DNA of 64,000 nucleotides from Sinotaia quadrata (GCA_028829895.1 CM054180.1:102438135-102502134), one strand, 5' to 3'; positions 10,487 to 22,219 are shown, counted from the stretch's first letter. Made by a program: numbers and translations. Notes: generated by a model from the letters alone, not told the origin.

Positions 10487-13400
10487 CTGACAGAAATAGA
10501 AATGATGATCGATAATAATCATTGTAGAGAACCTGACGGAAATAGAAATGAAAAAATGCTTGCGACAAGACAATCATGGTTTTAACATTGTTTCTCTGAA
10601 GAAATATTAGAAACTGTTTTTTCCTACGTACAGGAGTTGGTTTTACTTTTACTTCTGTAAGCTGTATATGTTCTGTACGAGATAATAGATCAATACTAAA
10701 CATGTCAACGACTGTTGCTATTGCAACCATTTCAACTGCTATTACCCTTCAATACTGTTTTACTCTACTTTTACTGCTTCTACTGCCATTGTACTACTAT
10801 TACAATTAATAATAATTCTATATTACTACTGCTACTGAGATTACTATGCTAGTTCCATACAACGAATGATATCAATTGTTTTACTGTATGTGACAAAAGC
10901 AATCTATCGCCATTTTCAATTACGAATATGCTTTTAAAATCTCCTTTTGTGTTAATTAATAATCATATTTTGCATTTCTTGTAAGGATGTTAGTTATGGT
11001 TTCACTATGTATGCACTATTAGATTTCCTATTAGATAATTGCATTACTCGTGTTTGTATTTGTGTGTACGAACTTTGATTAGATGTGGGTAAGCACGAGC
11101 GTGGGTATGTGTGAAGTTGATTTTCATTGATACTTATGGATATCTTGAAGTTGATTTCATTGATACTTATGGATATCTATGAAGGTTGATTTCATTGATA
11201 CTTATGGATATCTAAGAAGTTGATTTTCATTGATACTTATGGTTTTCTCAGAGGCTTAGTGAGGCTTCTAAGAATGGCGTCCTGTCTCGATGTATACGCT
11301 TAAAGCGCGATAACTCCTCCCTTCAGCTATCCCGTGCTGGAAATTCTCAACACTACCTAACCACACATCTGATGAATTTATCTGTGACCAGTGGTCCTCC
11401 TAATTATTTCATGTTACACTCCTGGAAAGCACCGAGTAACCATCAAGTACAGCTACAGTCGCAATTCACACCTCGAATCCGACATTGCTAAGATAGTTAG
11501 CTTCACTCCACTGACGTAACACTGTAACATCACAGTCGTATCGTTGATTAGTGATCACTGACAAAGGGTATTATGTAATCTGCGACTTAACCCGAACTTA
11601 ACTTAAATAGTCGTGCTTGGCTTGACTCGTGGTCACACCCAGCGCCGAGACACGAAATCAGCCGACCACACGTCACGCTATACGACTTCGAATTTCCCTT
11701 TTGCGCGGACTTTTACGGTTTTCTTTGGAATTGTAAACCGTGATGACTGAACAAAATGTGACCAAACATAAAAACTATAGAGCGACCCGATGTGATATGT
11801 ACGAGACCCGCCCAAAGTCTGATTAGTTTTTACTAAATAGAGGTTGATGTATTAAGGATTTATAGAAATTCCTCGAGCGGTAGCAATATGTCTAACTATG
11901 GTTGTTCTGTAGAATATAACATTTGTAGTATAATGCAGGTTTTGCTAGATGCGAGTTTTTCTCTTACACTGCAGTAGGGTAGTGGCTAATGTATAGAAAT
12001 TGCGTTACTGTGGTAACGTAAATTAACTGTAATACATGTAGACTTTGTAATTATTTTCGCCCATTAAGTCTTCTATTTTACTCTGATACTTTTACCAACC
12101 TAGTTTATTAACGTATTATAAGTTATGAAGTGCTGATTTGTGTATCTGGCAGTTTATCAAGTAGATATGAATTTAGACGTTCTTTACCCATATTGTTGAA
12201 ATCCCAAATCTATATACAAACGTGAGAACTGTTTGAGTGAAGGCTTCAGGTTCATTCTTAAAAGATGGTGTTATATTTTAACCTCTTGATTCTGGGTTGC
12301 CGTAACTTATAATGTACAACAATATATCAGCAGGTCATTAGAGTACGATACACTTGTCATTATTCTGGCAATAACTGTTGAACACTAGCAGGAGTTTTCC
12401 AACCACCGGGAAATTCACGTGATTGATTTAATTTGTATGACTGGTAACAAATGGGAAGTGATCGAACTTGATGTGGTTGTACTTGATTTTAATATTTAAA
12501 AAATATTATTATTATTTTTATTTAATTTTCTATTACTTCTCTGGTTGTCTCATCTGAGATTCTTTGGGCGGGTATTTGTGACGTGCCGTGAAGTATAGCA
12601 ACTTTTTTGATAGTATTATAAGTTTCGTCTTTCTTCAATATTGTCCGCCCCAATGAAGCCTCAAATGCAGACCTACTGTTACAGAAATTACCGGACGGCA
12701 ACAAAGAATGTGAGTGAAGTCCTAATGCTGAGTTTTTGTTACTGAAATTAACTGAGTGCAATAAAGGCTGTGAATGAAGTCATACATGCAGAGTTACTGT
12801 TTCTGAAATTATCGGAGTGTAATGAATGAAAGCATACGTGCAGAGTTACTGTTACTGAAATTACCGGAATGCAATGAATGAAGTCATACATACAGAGTTA
12901 CTGTTTCTGAAATTATCGGAGTGTAATGAATGAAAGCATACGTGCAGAGTTACTGTTACTGAAATTACCGGAAAGCAATGAATGAAGTCATACATACAGA
13001 GTTACTGTTTCTGAAATTACCGGAGTGCAATGAATGAAAGCATACATACAGAGTTACTGTTACTGAAATTACCGGAGAGCGTCCCCGAACAACACTTTGC
13101 GCATCATGACGGTGAAGAAGCTGAACATATTGAACGGTCGCAGATAGAAAGTAAAGTACCACCACCCGATCACCAACGCCAAAAGCAGTAAGTAGTAGTT
13201 GTCAATGTTTTTCGCCCAATACCTGTTTGACGAAAAAGCAAGAAGAAATTTACATAATATCTTGGAGTTCTGGCAAATGAATATAGAGTACTATCTTCCT
13301 CTATGAATTTGAGCTGAATTTACTAAACTATGTAAAGAGAACCTTATTCGACTAAATAATAAATAAATAAACAAATGAAAATGGTGATGAAGTCGAATGT

Positions 13401-14935
13401 TAAATACTAAATACACAATCGTCTTGAAATAATTTAGAACTGTTTTAAATGTCATTAATTCAATGTGGGAGGAATTGACATATTTCACCGAAGAGCAGAT
13501 TAAACATATGTATCATTTAATATAAATCAGTCAATAAATTATTAAACTAATGAATTAAATGATATAGCGTAGTTTAACACTCCTGCTTGCATGACCACGT
13601 GCACCAACATATGTACGTTCGTGTTCGTATATATGCACTCGCAAACATACAGACTTAAACTCATGTGCGCACACACACTCTTTCGCACAATGCACGCAAA
13701 CGCGCACATGCACACACAAGTAAAGTATATTCATTAATGCATTCGTGAGTCATATGTTTCTTACCATATCGAATCACCCATCATGCTGAGCGCCAAAACA
13801 ATCAGCTGCAATCGATAGAGACCATTATGGTGGTGCAAGGTCAAACACAACGGTTCTCTGTGCCATATTCGGACTGCTTCCAACACGATTAGAATCACGC
13901 CATATAAGAAAAGGGCAATAGATATGCCAGACACCAACAAGCGCCTAGTTACGACATAAGCTGGAAAAGGCTCAATGCTGTTGGACGGCAAAATAAGTTG
14001 GGCTTTGAACATGGTTTGCGCCGTCACCAAAGTCATTAGAATTCCATGCATTATCAGCGAGATGATGAATATCGGTAGGTACCATTTCCACTTGCGATCA
14101 ATAATGTTCTTTAGAACGGGTAGAGTGATAATTTTAAATGCTTTATCAACCGTCTTCGACTCACAGATTATTTCCAACACGGAAGATGAACGTGGTCCAC
14201 GCGACAGTATCGTTCGAGATTCGTGGTTCTTCTTTTTCTTGTCCTTTCTCTTGGAATCTTGGATCTCTTGAGAGTCTTCGGGTAATCCGCTAATTGGCGT
14301 GACTTTGTTGACAGTGACAATAGAACTGCGCCATTGCTGGTATGCCACAGAGTCTATTTCCGTGATGTCGTAACTCGAGAAATTGAACAAACCGTCACAT
14401 TTGTTTTGTTTACGATAGACATTTTTTAGATCCAGAATAAATGCGAAAATCTCGGGTTGCTCCAGCAAGGCGGCTAATTGCAGTACTGTCAATCCTTCCT
14501 TGTTCTTACGAAACCATACCGCCATTTTCCATTCTTTAATCTAGAGAAGGCAATCACAATTAAGTGTTCCAAATATGCATTGCATGGAATTAAAATCTAA
14601 AATAATACGTATTTTCTAAGCGCGTACATACTGTTTAAAGAAACAATCCGACCGAATGTCAATAAAACCAAAGAAAACTTGTTTAACCACGTTTTCATTA
14701 TGATTATATACGATCCCCACTAATAAAAGTCCTCCCTTCCTTCCTTCTTTTATCCTTCCTTCCTTTGCACTTTACTTCTTTCGTTCTTTCTTTCTTTCAC
14801 TGATTGTTCGCAAAACCATTCTTGAATTAATTATTTCAGTCCGGCTCAGAGAGACGATTTTGAAATGTTGTTGATGAAAGGAAAATATGACACACAGATA
14901 CACAGATTGACACACATGTGTGTGTATTTGTGTGT

Positions 14936-14987
<52 letters not shown>

Positions 14988-17900
14988 ATGTAGATATGTA
15001 TGTACAACTACACAATGGATGAAGAATAATAATGTTAACAAACACTAAATACCGTAAGTCTACAGATGTCAACATTTGATGTGTGACCGTGGCAAAATAC
15101 GACAGAATTGAAACTATAACTATTTACTGTATGCAAATAAAATTATATGACAAACTTTCTTTATTTTTAAACAGCAAAAGTGTCTCTAAGCGCAAAAAGA
15201 AGAGAACTTGTTAAATATTTAAAAACACAGAGGCAATTTACTGATTCAATGGGAGGTTTTACAGTTTTGTGGAATAAAATGTCGACTGACAAACTGAATG
15301 AGAGATTCAATAGCTTCATGGAAAACAAACCTGAAAAACAAACTAAATACATGTAGATGAATAAACTGTTTTCAATAACAAAACCAAACTGACAACCGAA
15401 TTGATGTTTGTATTGTTTTATAGATATCACGCCTAAATAACAAATATGGCTTTACTTATTTCCAGGGACAAAACACGACTGAAGAAACGAATTGGAGGAT
15501 TTTTTACTGTCTTACAGTTTATATATCCGAATGATTAACTGACTAGAAGTCTTTTTACAGGTCATAAACCTGAATGATTAACTGATTAAAAGTCTTTTTA
15601 CAGGTAATAAACCTGAATGATTAACTGACTAGAAACCGTTTTACGTCTTAAGTCGAATGAGTACCTGACTGAAGACGTTTTACAGATCATAAGCCCGAAC
15701 GATTAACTGACTAAAAGGCAAGCATGAATAATAAACATAAGAACATTTAAAAAATATATTTTGAAGGACAAAAGCTCGAATAAGATATTATAAAGCACAG
15801 TCCAAATTACAACACAATTGACAGAATCTAAGATTTTATGCGAAACAAGCTGAAGAGACGTTTTTGTGTTTTGCAATATAAATGCCATGGCTTATTTACT
15901 AAAGTCAATATATCACTGCCTGAGTGAACTCAAATCAACAACGTTTTTACCTGATCAACGGAGTCCACTTGTGTCGACGCTCTAACACGCAGCTCAGCAT
16001 TCATTCTCTTCAATATGTCTTTTACCTGTTCCAGTTGCTCTGGGTAAAGTTGGGCGTAACGGACCAGGGTGTGGAACACTGTGTCACCTCGTGAGTTTCT
16101 TTTGCGGATTTTGGCGCCATTGTCTAGGAGGAGTTTTATCATAGGTTGATCGAAATTTAAAACAGCTGTTGACAGCGGCAATTCTCCAATCATTTTTGTG
16201 TTCTTGAAAATGGTACCTGTAGCCTGAGATAAAAGATATGTGCTTGCTATAACACCAGTATAATTAAGTCTTCATGATTTGACAGAAGATATTTCTTAAC
16301 CGAATTACGTACTAAACAATCTTTATCATTATTATTTTATTTAATTTGTTCAAATACAAGCCTTCCATTTTTGATAAAATTCACAAAATGTTCAAAACTA
16401 TTGCATTTCATGATCAAATAAATCTATTCTCAAAAATCATTTAAAAAAAAGTATTCGAAAAGCCATTGACAAATATTTACAGATTCTTTGGGATTGCCGA
16501 TATTAATTGCAGTTACGATCACTAATTGTTTTCGTAAAAAACACTTTTTGACTAATTGTTTTCTAGTATAAAACACTGTTTGACTAATTGTTTTCTAGTA
16601 TAAAACACTGTTTGACTAATTGTTTTCTAGTATAAAACACTGTTTGACTAATTGTTGTCTAGTATAAAACACTGTTTGACTATTTGTTTTCTAGTATGAA
16701 ACACTGTTTGACTAAATTGTTTTCTAGTATAAAACACTGTTTGACTAATTGTTTTCTAGTATAAAACACTGTTTGACTAATTGTTTTTTTAGTATAAAAC
16801 ACTGTTCGACTAACTGTTTTCTAGTATAAAACACTGTTTACTATGCATCTCCTGAAATATGTAAATTATTGATAACATTTGAGAGTTTGAACTCAGTCTG
16901 TTAAATTACGCATGAAACCTTTACATAATCCACTTCATGCACATATTTAAGAAACATTATTTTAAAAAATGAAGACAATGATTGTAAAAATTTAATTTGA
17001 AAAGTGCGTTATAAGAAAGAGTGTAAAATGTTAATTGACAAAAGTGCGTTATAAGAAAGAGTGAAAAAGGTTAATTGAGAAAAGTGCATTATAAGAAAGA
17101 GTGTAAAATGTTAATTGACAAAAGTGCGTTATAAGAAAGAGTGTAAAATGTTAAATGTGAAAAGTGCGTTATAAAAAGAGTGTAAAATGTTAACTGACAA
17201 AAGTGCGTTATAAGAAAGAGTGAAAAAGGTTAATTGAGAAAAGTGCGTTATAAGAGTGTAAAATGTTAAATGTAAAATGTGCGTTATAAGAAAGAGTGAA
17301 AAATGTTGAGAAAAGTGCGTTATAAGAAAGAGTGAAAATGTAAATTGAGAAAAGTGCGTTATAAGAGTGTAAAATGTTAAATGTAAAAAGTGCGTTATAA
17401 GAAAGAGTGTAAAATGTTAATTGTGATAAATACGTTATACGCGAATGAGTGTTAAATATTGAGCAAACCTTGGTGTGGATTAATTTGTGAAAATCCTTCC
17501 TCTGTTGTTCGATCCCTTTACGTTTTGAAGGGGGAAGACAACACTTGGCATCCTCTGCTTTCAATTCGTCCAATCTGCATTTCATCGTGTTAATTATCGC
17601 CTCTGCTCCTTTAAAATTCTTCTTCATAATGACGATATGTAATGCTGTCTGACCTTCATACTCTCCATTTCGCTTCTTTGTTATTAGTTCAGGACACATA
17701 TCCAACAGTTCTTCTATCAGAGTTCCATTGTCTTCATAGATGGCCGCCAGATGCAAAATACTCATTTTGTCTCGGTCACATACATATTGCTCCAAGACCT
17801 TGACTATGTCCTTGTCCTTGACCTCGATATCGACCCTATCCTTGCCTTCGTCCTTGACCTTGACGTTTTCTAAATTTTTAAAAACTTCATTTTTTAACAA

Positions 17901-18062
17901 TGTAATCATCTCGTTTGTGTTGGCTTTCTTGTCAGCCCCAATTTTTTTGCCTCTTATGCTGTCGCATAGATCTTTCATGAAAATGTCTATCTTTTTCCTA
18001 AGATTGATTTCATTTTTATTTAAAAGTTTGATTTTGTCTTGATCTTCAGTAGATGTCGACAT
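10036..18062 (-). CDS. TRPV5/6-like cation channel, gene A (core exons 1-5)
   Basis: Five exons join in frame: 18062-17469, 16223-15951, 14540-13765, 13222-13073 and 10486-10036, giving 748 codons. All junctions are GT-AG. Ankyrin-type repeats lie at about residues 98-165 (LHLAA, EGQTALHI), 211-272 ([15 protein letters not shown]) and 302-328 ([12 protein letters not shown]). YDITEIDS and VLEIIC precede S1 (about 443-467), followed by S2 (489-515), S3 (529-548), S4 (556-575), S5 (599-620), a pore loop with GLIE at 645-648 and S6 (659-685). The order and motifs match TRPV channels. The pore aligns best with the TIID filter of calcium-selective TRPV5/6, so plasma-membrane calcium entry as a tetramer is the likely role; selectivity is inference. 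Further tail exons lie at 5472-2507. The first noncoding exon was not found. Confidence 0.88.
11113..11245. repeat. About 35-bp minisatellite, four copies
   Basis: Repeats of gaagttgattt(t)cattgatacttatggatatct lie within intron 4 of gene A. Confidence 0.88.
11260..12500. other. Gene A intron 4 interior, no gene recognised
   Basis: 11270-11720 looks richer in G+C and CpG than its surroundings, with frequent stops in the frames I read. It may be an old element. The rest is AT-rich with no recognisable content. Confidence 0.4.
12665..13080. repeat. About 52-60-bp minisatellite that repeats the exon 4 donor site
   Basis: About eight units of cagagttactgttactgaaattaccgg run up to the true donor at 13072. 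Four upstream units keep the minus-strand sequence CCGGTAATTTCAG, with GT at 12691/12690, 12864/12863, 12968/12967 and 13020/13019. Others read CCGATAATT and lack GT. Confidence 0.9.
13073..13222 (-). CDS. Gene A exon 4: S4 and S4-S5 linker
   Basis: This 150-nt exon has acceptor caaacag|G and donor CTCCG|gtaatttc. It completes the split Trp codon and encodes 49 further residues (YWAKNID to FGDAL) plus two bases of an Arg codon. It holds S4 (WWYFTFYLRPF) and the amphipathic S4-S5 linker. S4 is poor in positive charge, as in other TRPV channels. The donor sits at the edge of a minisatellite that repeats the donor sequence. Reading past the donor meets TAA at once. Confidence 0.86.
13765..14540 (-). 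CDS. Gene A exon 3: last ankyrin repeat, linker, S1 to S3
   Basis: The exon begins after ctctag| with IKEWK, fifteen bases before the first ATG, and ends in phase 2 inside a TGG codon (ATATG|gtaaga). It carries [20 protein letters not shown], a basic low-complexity insert around SKRKDKKKKNH, VLEIIC, then S1, S2 and S3. The insert lies between the last ankyrin repeat and the pre-S1 helix, where TRPV families vary most. It differs in sequence and length from gene B. Confidence 0.88.
14720..15000. repeat. TTCC-rich tract and (GT)n array in gene A intron 2
   Basis: TTCC/TTCT repeats lie at 14731-14797 and GT repeats at about 14919-14986. The HTHTHT open frames on the minus strand are artefacts. 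Confidence 0.9.
15160..15940. repeat. Degenerate 50-60-bp repeats filling gene A intron 2
   Basis: Units of the type aagtctttttacaggtcataaacctgaatgattaactgac are clear at 15530-15720 and fade outward. Similar units fill intron 2 of gene B. Confidence 0.7.
15951..16223 (-). CDS. Gene A exon 2: middle ankyrin repeats
   Basis: This 273-nt phase 0-0 exon has acceptor atctcag|GCT and donor CAG|gtaaaa. It encodes 91 residues beginning ATGTIFKNTK, then GELPLS and GDTVFHTLV. The layout matches the ATGTAF...GEHPLS...GNTVLHILV stretch of TRPV5/6. The gene B exon 2 differs in length by one codon. Confidence 0.88.
16520..16840. repeat. 33-34-bp minisatellite in gene A intron 1, about ten copies
   Basis: Units of tttgactaattgttttctag plus tataaaacactg are highly similar. 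Confidence 0.94.
16990..17440. repeat. About 40-bp minisatellite in gene A intron 1, near the donor
   Basis: About eleven units of aaagtgcgttataagaaagagtgtaaaatgttaattg end about 30 bp from the exon 1 donor. The exon 1 frame runs through part of it but is not coding there. Confidence 0.93.
17469..18062 (-). CDS. Gene A exon 1: N-terminus and first ankyrin repeats
   Basis: The exon encodes 198 residues and ends in phase 0 at AAG|gtttgc. The ATG at 18062 is chosen because an in-frame TAG lies directly before it and gene B starts with the same MST motif. Residues 1-95 are charged. A Lys/Asp-rich run at about 65-90 is largely missing from gene B and accounts for the 29 extra residues. Residues 98-127 and 137-165 fit two ankyrin repeats, the second containing the EGQTALHI motif typical of TRPV5/6. 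A continued reading past 17469 runs into minisatellite and is not coding. Confidence 0.85.
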
Positions 18063-18100
18063 CTACAAGGAATGCACGTCCCTCAAAGCAGCCGTAACTG
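18063..18100 (-). promoter_or_regulatory. Probable 5'-UTR splice acceptor of gene A
   Basis: The minus-strand text ataaatttcag| ends at 18098, leaving 35 bases of leader before the ATG. Gene B has a similar acceptor 38 bases before its ATG. The shared placement suggests an intron in the 5' UTR and an upstream noncoding first exon that I could not locate. Confidence 0.4.
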
Positions 18101-18119
18101 AAATTTATAAATAAGCATT

Positions 18120-19850
18120 GAGTGCAATGTAATTTTCTTAATTATTTTATAATAGAAAAAGCAACATTAAAATATCGACAGGTGGGACTGACCACTTTTA
18201 TTTTTAACAAAATCAGTTTTAAAGACAAAAGTTGGAAAGTTATACTTTGTACGCCATAAAGTAAATTTTATGTCCCTTACTTATTCGAGTGCTGAAAAAC
18301 TGTTAAATATATATTCACCTTCCTACTGCTATGAAATGATTCCATTCCAAAGCATTTAACTATTTATTACTTGTACTACTTAAACTACGACAATGTCGTG
18401 ATTAGAATGTAAAGGGTTAATAGAAACGAACTGATCCTGTTTAAAAATGCATTTGCTCATGCATTATGAGCAAAAACAACACTGAAGTTAAAAAAAAGGT
18501 CAAATTGAAAATATAAATAGCACTTTAATGAAGACTTCCGGCAGGACAGAGAAAATGAAGTATAGACTCATACTTTACAAAATATTCTTGTCATTGTCAC
18601 CCTAGCATCCTTTCCCTATTCTTCCCCCAACTCCCAGTATTATGTCACTGACATTTTTGATTATTTAATTTACATTTTTCTTCAAAAAATGTTAATTTTC
18701 AAATTAACTTCAAATAAATATTTAATTTATTGCGAGGTGTACAATTTTAATTTACGCATACTGCTTTTTATCTTTGTCTTATATAAGCGCGTGTGCACAC
18801 ACACATACACACATACATTCGATCACTCCCTGACATATGTTTATACAATGATATATGTACGTATTTAATATTCGTCTATTATCTTTCTTTTATTTTTCTA
18901 TTTTCACTTTTATAAGTATTCAGCAACGCTTTGTCTTTCTTATTATATTAATATAATAATTTGATTTTTCGGGTTGGATTATATTCTTACTGAGATATTG
19001 TTAACAAGTTATTTATTTATTTATTCTTTTATTTAATTTATAATTTAATTTAATTTAATTTAATTTAATTTAATTTACATTAATTTAATTTCATTAATTT
19101 ACATTAATTTAATTTCATTAATTTGATTTGATTTAATTTCATTAATTTAATTTAAATTTCATTAATTTAAAGTTTTATATGTATTTCATATATTTAATGC
19201 TTTATGTGACAACAAAATATTTAAAATCACAATGTATGATTCAACACTATTTAGGATAAGACCATCTTGTAAGATGCCCAAGTGGGGTAAGAAGCCCATA
19301 CCATTTATTTCGTGAGCAGAAGGAAATCTGATCCTACTTTTAGATTTATTCGCAAGCCCTTGACTTCGGTTACTTTGACTACGTGTTTCAATCAAACGTG
19401 CCTCGCAGATCAGTGGTGAGATTTTACAGTGTGTTTATCTGCTTTCATCCACTTTCTTACTATTCCATGACGCATTTAAACTTTGATTTACAAGCGAATA
19501 CTCCAGACTTTTTGAGATGGCCATTTAATGGAGTGCTGAACAATATTATCATGGGCTCAAGTACGCTGTAACATTTAGGCAGCCATTGCAAACAACATAT
19601 ATATGCTGCTAGGGGAAAACTCTTCTGGGCTAAGCACCAGTATGGGCTTTTTACCCCCAAATAATGTTTGATTATGAGCGTTTTACCCCTAAATTGTTTG
19701 TTCAGCGTAGATTTATATTTACTGTTGATATTCAAACTTGTATGCGAATACCTACATTTTGAATAATTTGTCTATTTCATTTACTTTACAGTAATATAAT
19801 GCCTTGAACATATATTAGGAAAACAGCGACGGGGGGGGGGGGGGGGGGGG
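18120..19850. other. Upstream of gene A, no gene recognised
   Basis: This is AT-rich DNA with a TTTAATTTAA-type block at 19010-19170 and a 20-base G run at 19831-19850. It should contain the gene A promoter and noncoding first exon, but I could not place them. Confidence 0.4.
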
Positions 19851-19859
19851 CTACGGATC

Positions 19860-20992
19860 AGATGCTCGGAATACTGAAATGAAAGAAATTGCTGCCGGTA
19901 TGTCACTTAACAAAGTATCACAAATGTACCACATCGACAGGTGAACTCTGCGTCGCCATAGTGATGGAAAGGTGTCCACAACAGGAACAATCACTCCTGG
20001 TCGCTTCAGGCCACAACTAGACTCTGGACTCTGCATTTGTGGAAGGATTGTGCCAATAAATAAAAATAATTGAATCAATCCTGTTTGGCTTGACAGTCAT
20101 AAACATCCATCCTTTAGCTTTTGACTTAGCTGATCACCAGGATTGATCTGTCACTTTAATACTACTATAAAAGTGGCAGGAAAAGATTAGCTTTTGACTT
20201 AGTTGAACATATGGTCTTGAACTATCACTTTAACACTACTATGAAAATGGCAGGAAAAGATTAGCTTTTGACTTAGTTGAACATATGGTCTTGAACTATC
20301 ACTTTAACACTACTATGAAAATGGCAGAAAAGATTAGCTTTTGACTTAGCTGAACATATGGCCTTGAACTATCACTTTAACACTACTATGAAAATGGCAG
20401 GAAAAGATTAGCTTTCTGGATTTATGAAACGCAACTCATCCATTTCAATTCGACACCCTGAAGCTATGATCTTGTAGCGAGTAGTTGGATTCAACAAGCC
20501 ACAGGTTGAAAGATTTTCTGCCTGTTACAAATCACAATACCTCTCATTGCTCCATCAAGCACAATGCCTTCCAATGCTGCACCATACACATCGGTCCCAA
20601 CTGCTGTACCATGTTCAACGTCCCCCACTTCTGCACCAAGTACATCGACTCTCACTGCTCTGCCTAAAATGTACCCAAGCATCATGCCAGGATGGTCCTA
20701 GAACAGTTGTGTTCCACACTGAAAGCGTCCAATAGAAGAAAAAAGGATCGTAAAGCAGAAAGAGCCAAGGTGATCACATCATCTCTCTACAAAAAAATCA
20801 CTGAAAGAAAACCTGATGAAGAAAATGGCTGCCTCGACAAGAAAACTGCTGGAAAAGCAAAGGAAGCCCCATCTGCACACACAAGGAAAGGAAAGGATAG
20901 CTCGGACAGAGCAAATGAATGTCATTGTCCAGTCTTTTGGGAGGACTTTGCGAACAGCAGACCATGAGCAGACTGGATTGCCAGCATCACAT

Positions 20993-21000
<8 letters not shown>
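19860..21000 (+). pseudogene. Decayed pogo/Tigger-like (Tc1-mariner group) transposase
   Basis: Plus-strand frames give, in order, an N-terminal helix-turn-helix-like stretch (EIAAGMSLNKVSQMY, TLRRH, GKV, GRFRP), the segment AFDLAEHM...FNTTMKMAGKD, then GFMKRNSSISIRHPEA and VVGFNKPQVERF, a Pro/Ser/Thr region, a Lys-rich segment, and a C-terminal finger-like CPVFWEDFANSRP followed by a stop, DWIAS and AHT. This is the order in pogo-like transposases as I know them. The DDE catalytic middle is missing, stops and frameshifts are present, and one segment is repeated four times. It is inactive. Confidence 0.68.
20116..20409. repeat. 73-74-bp tandem duplication inside the pogo relic, four copies
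   Basis: Copies start at 20116, 20189, 20263 and 20336. Each encodes the AFDLAEH...TMKMAGKD segment of the transposase once frame changes are allowed. The last three are nearly identical; the first is most diverged. Confidence 0.9.

Positions 21001-21074
<74 letters not shown>
20991..21074. repeat. (CA)n array
   Basis: About 80 bp of CA. With the following unique sequence it forms the left arm of an inverted repeat ending at 21219. Confidence 0.96.
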
Positions 21075-21076
<2 letters not shown>

Positions 21077-21184
21077 AAGAGACATAGCACGCGTGTGTGT
21101 TTTGATGTTGGTGCATGTGTTTGTGTAGGTTTGTACCTGTAAATATATTGTTATATGTGTTTATGAATGCGTGTTATGTCTCTT

Positions 21185-21219
<35 letters not shown>
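21042..21219. repeat. Inverted repeat with CA and TG arms
   Basis: The left arm is CA repeat plus ACTGAAGAGACATAGCACGC (to 21093). The right arm is TGCGTGTTATGTCTCTTCAG plus TG repeat (21168-21219). The arms are about 52 bp with few mismatches and a loop of about 74 bp. Confidence 0.85.
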
Positions 21220-21223
<4 letters not shown>

Positions 21224-21239
21224 TGCGTTTATGTATGTA

Positions 21240-22215
21240 TACCTGAGGAGTGTATGTGTATATGTGGTTTGTGTAAAATGTCGATATAATTTTCGTGTCA
21301 AGTAATCAACTGCAAGTTTATCAAGCACCAATAAATAAATTCTGACTGTACCATCCTTTGATTCCTTGCTGTATGGTCAACAAAGAATTCCAAAATAAAT
21401 TCCCAATAATCGAAATCAGCACTAGACCGTGTTAATTCATTTATCTAAATAACAGTTTTGTAAATGACTTTCTCATTCTCGAGTGCATTAGGTAAATATC
21501 TGTAGGAGTGAGACAAATATTATGTGGTGATAATCCGCAACTTGTCTTCTTGTACACTTTTCATTATCATTTGAATTTTATTATTCATAGCTGTAGTGCA
21601 TTATGCTTTTGATATGAGTTAAGGTAAAATCCTGAAATCAGTGTCCTGAAGAATTTAGAAATGCGTTAACTTTATTTTAAATCATCTCAGTTACATCCCT
21701 TTAGCTCGCACAATAAATTTTGTAACTCAATATATTCGTGTCTCGACATGAAAGTCTGGCGTGTTTCTTTGCACACGGCCCCTTCGCATTTTCCCCATGC
21801 CCTACTGTCATACACGTGCCCAGGGTTTTTTATTTTTTGTGGGGAAAAGAATGTTTACCTAAGCACAGCCGTAGCATTGTTACTGAGTTTAGAATTGTTG
21901 TATTTCTTTACATCAGATTGAAACAGTAAGCCCTCCTTGAGAAATTCCGCTTTCTCTTAAAAGTTAACACAGACCACTGGAATTTCATTTCTTTCCAACG
22001 AACACCTCAAAAGCGACATTTTGGGGCAAATGTAATTATAACAGTTAGGGGCTCTTTTCTTGGAGATGCAGATATATGTTATAATGATACGTTTCAAATT
22101 TTCTAAAAATAAAACTCCTGTATTTTGAGAAATATTTAATATTTTCTATACTTGTCCAAAACACGTGTGTCATTTCAATCCTACCTTGCGTATTCCGTAT
22201 TTAAAAATAGAATAA
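21240..22215. other. No gene recognised
   Basis: This AT-rich stretch has only short incidental open frames. I see no repeats or domains in it. Confidence 0.4.
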
Positions 22216-22219
22216 AATG

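Noticed and set aside
17208..17468. Extension of gene A exon 1 past its donor (SYNALF repeats)
   Set aside because: It reads intron minisatellite; the donor at 17469 and the matching gene B boundary define the exon end.
20779..21142. CVCVCV and HTHTHT frames around 21.0 kb
   Set aside because: CA/TG repeat artefacts; the real signal there is the pogo relic upstream on the plus strand.
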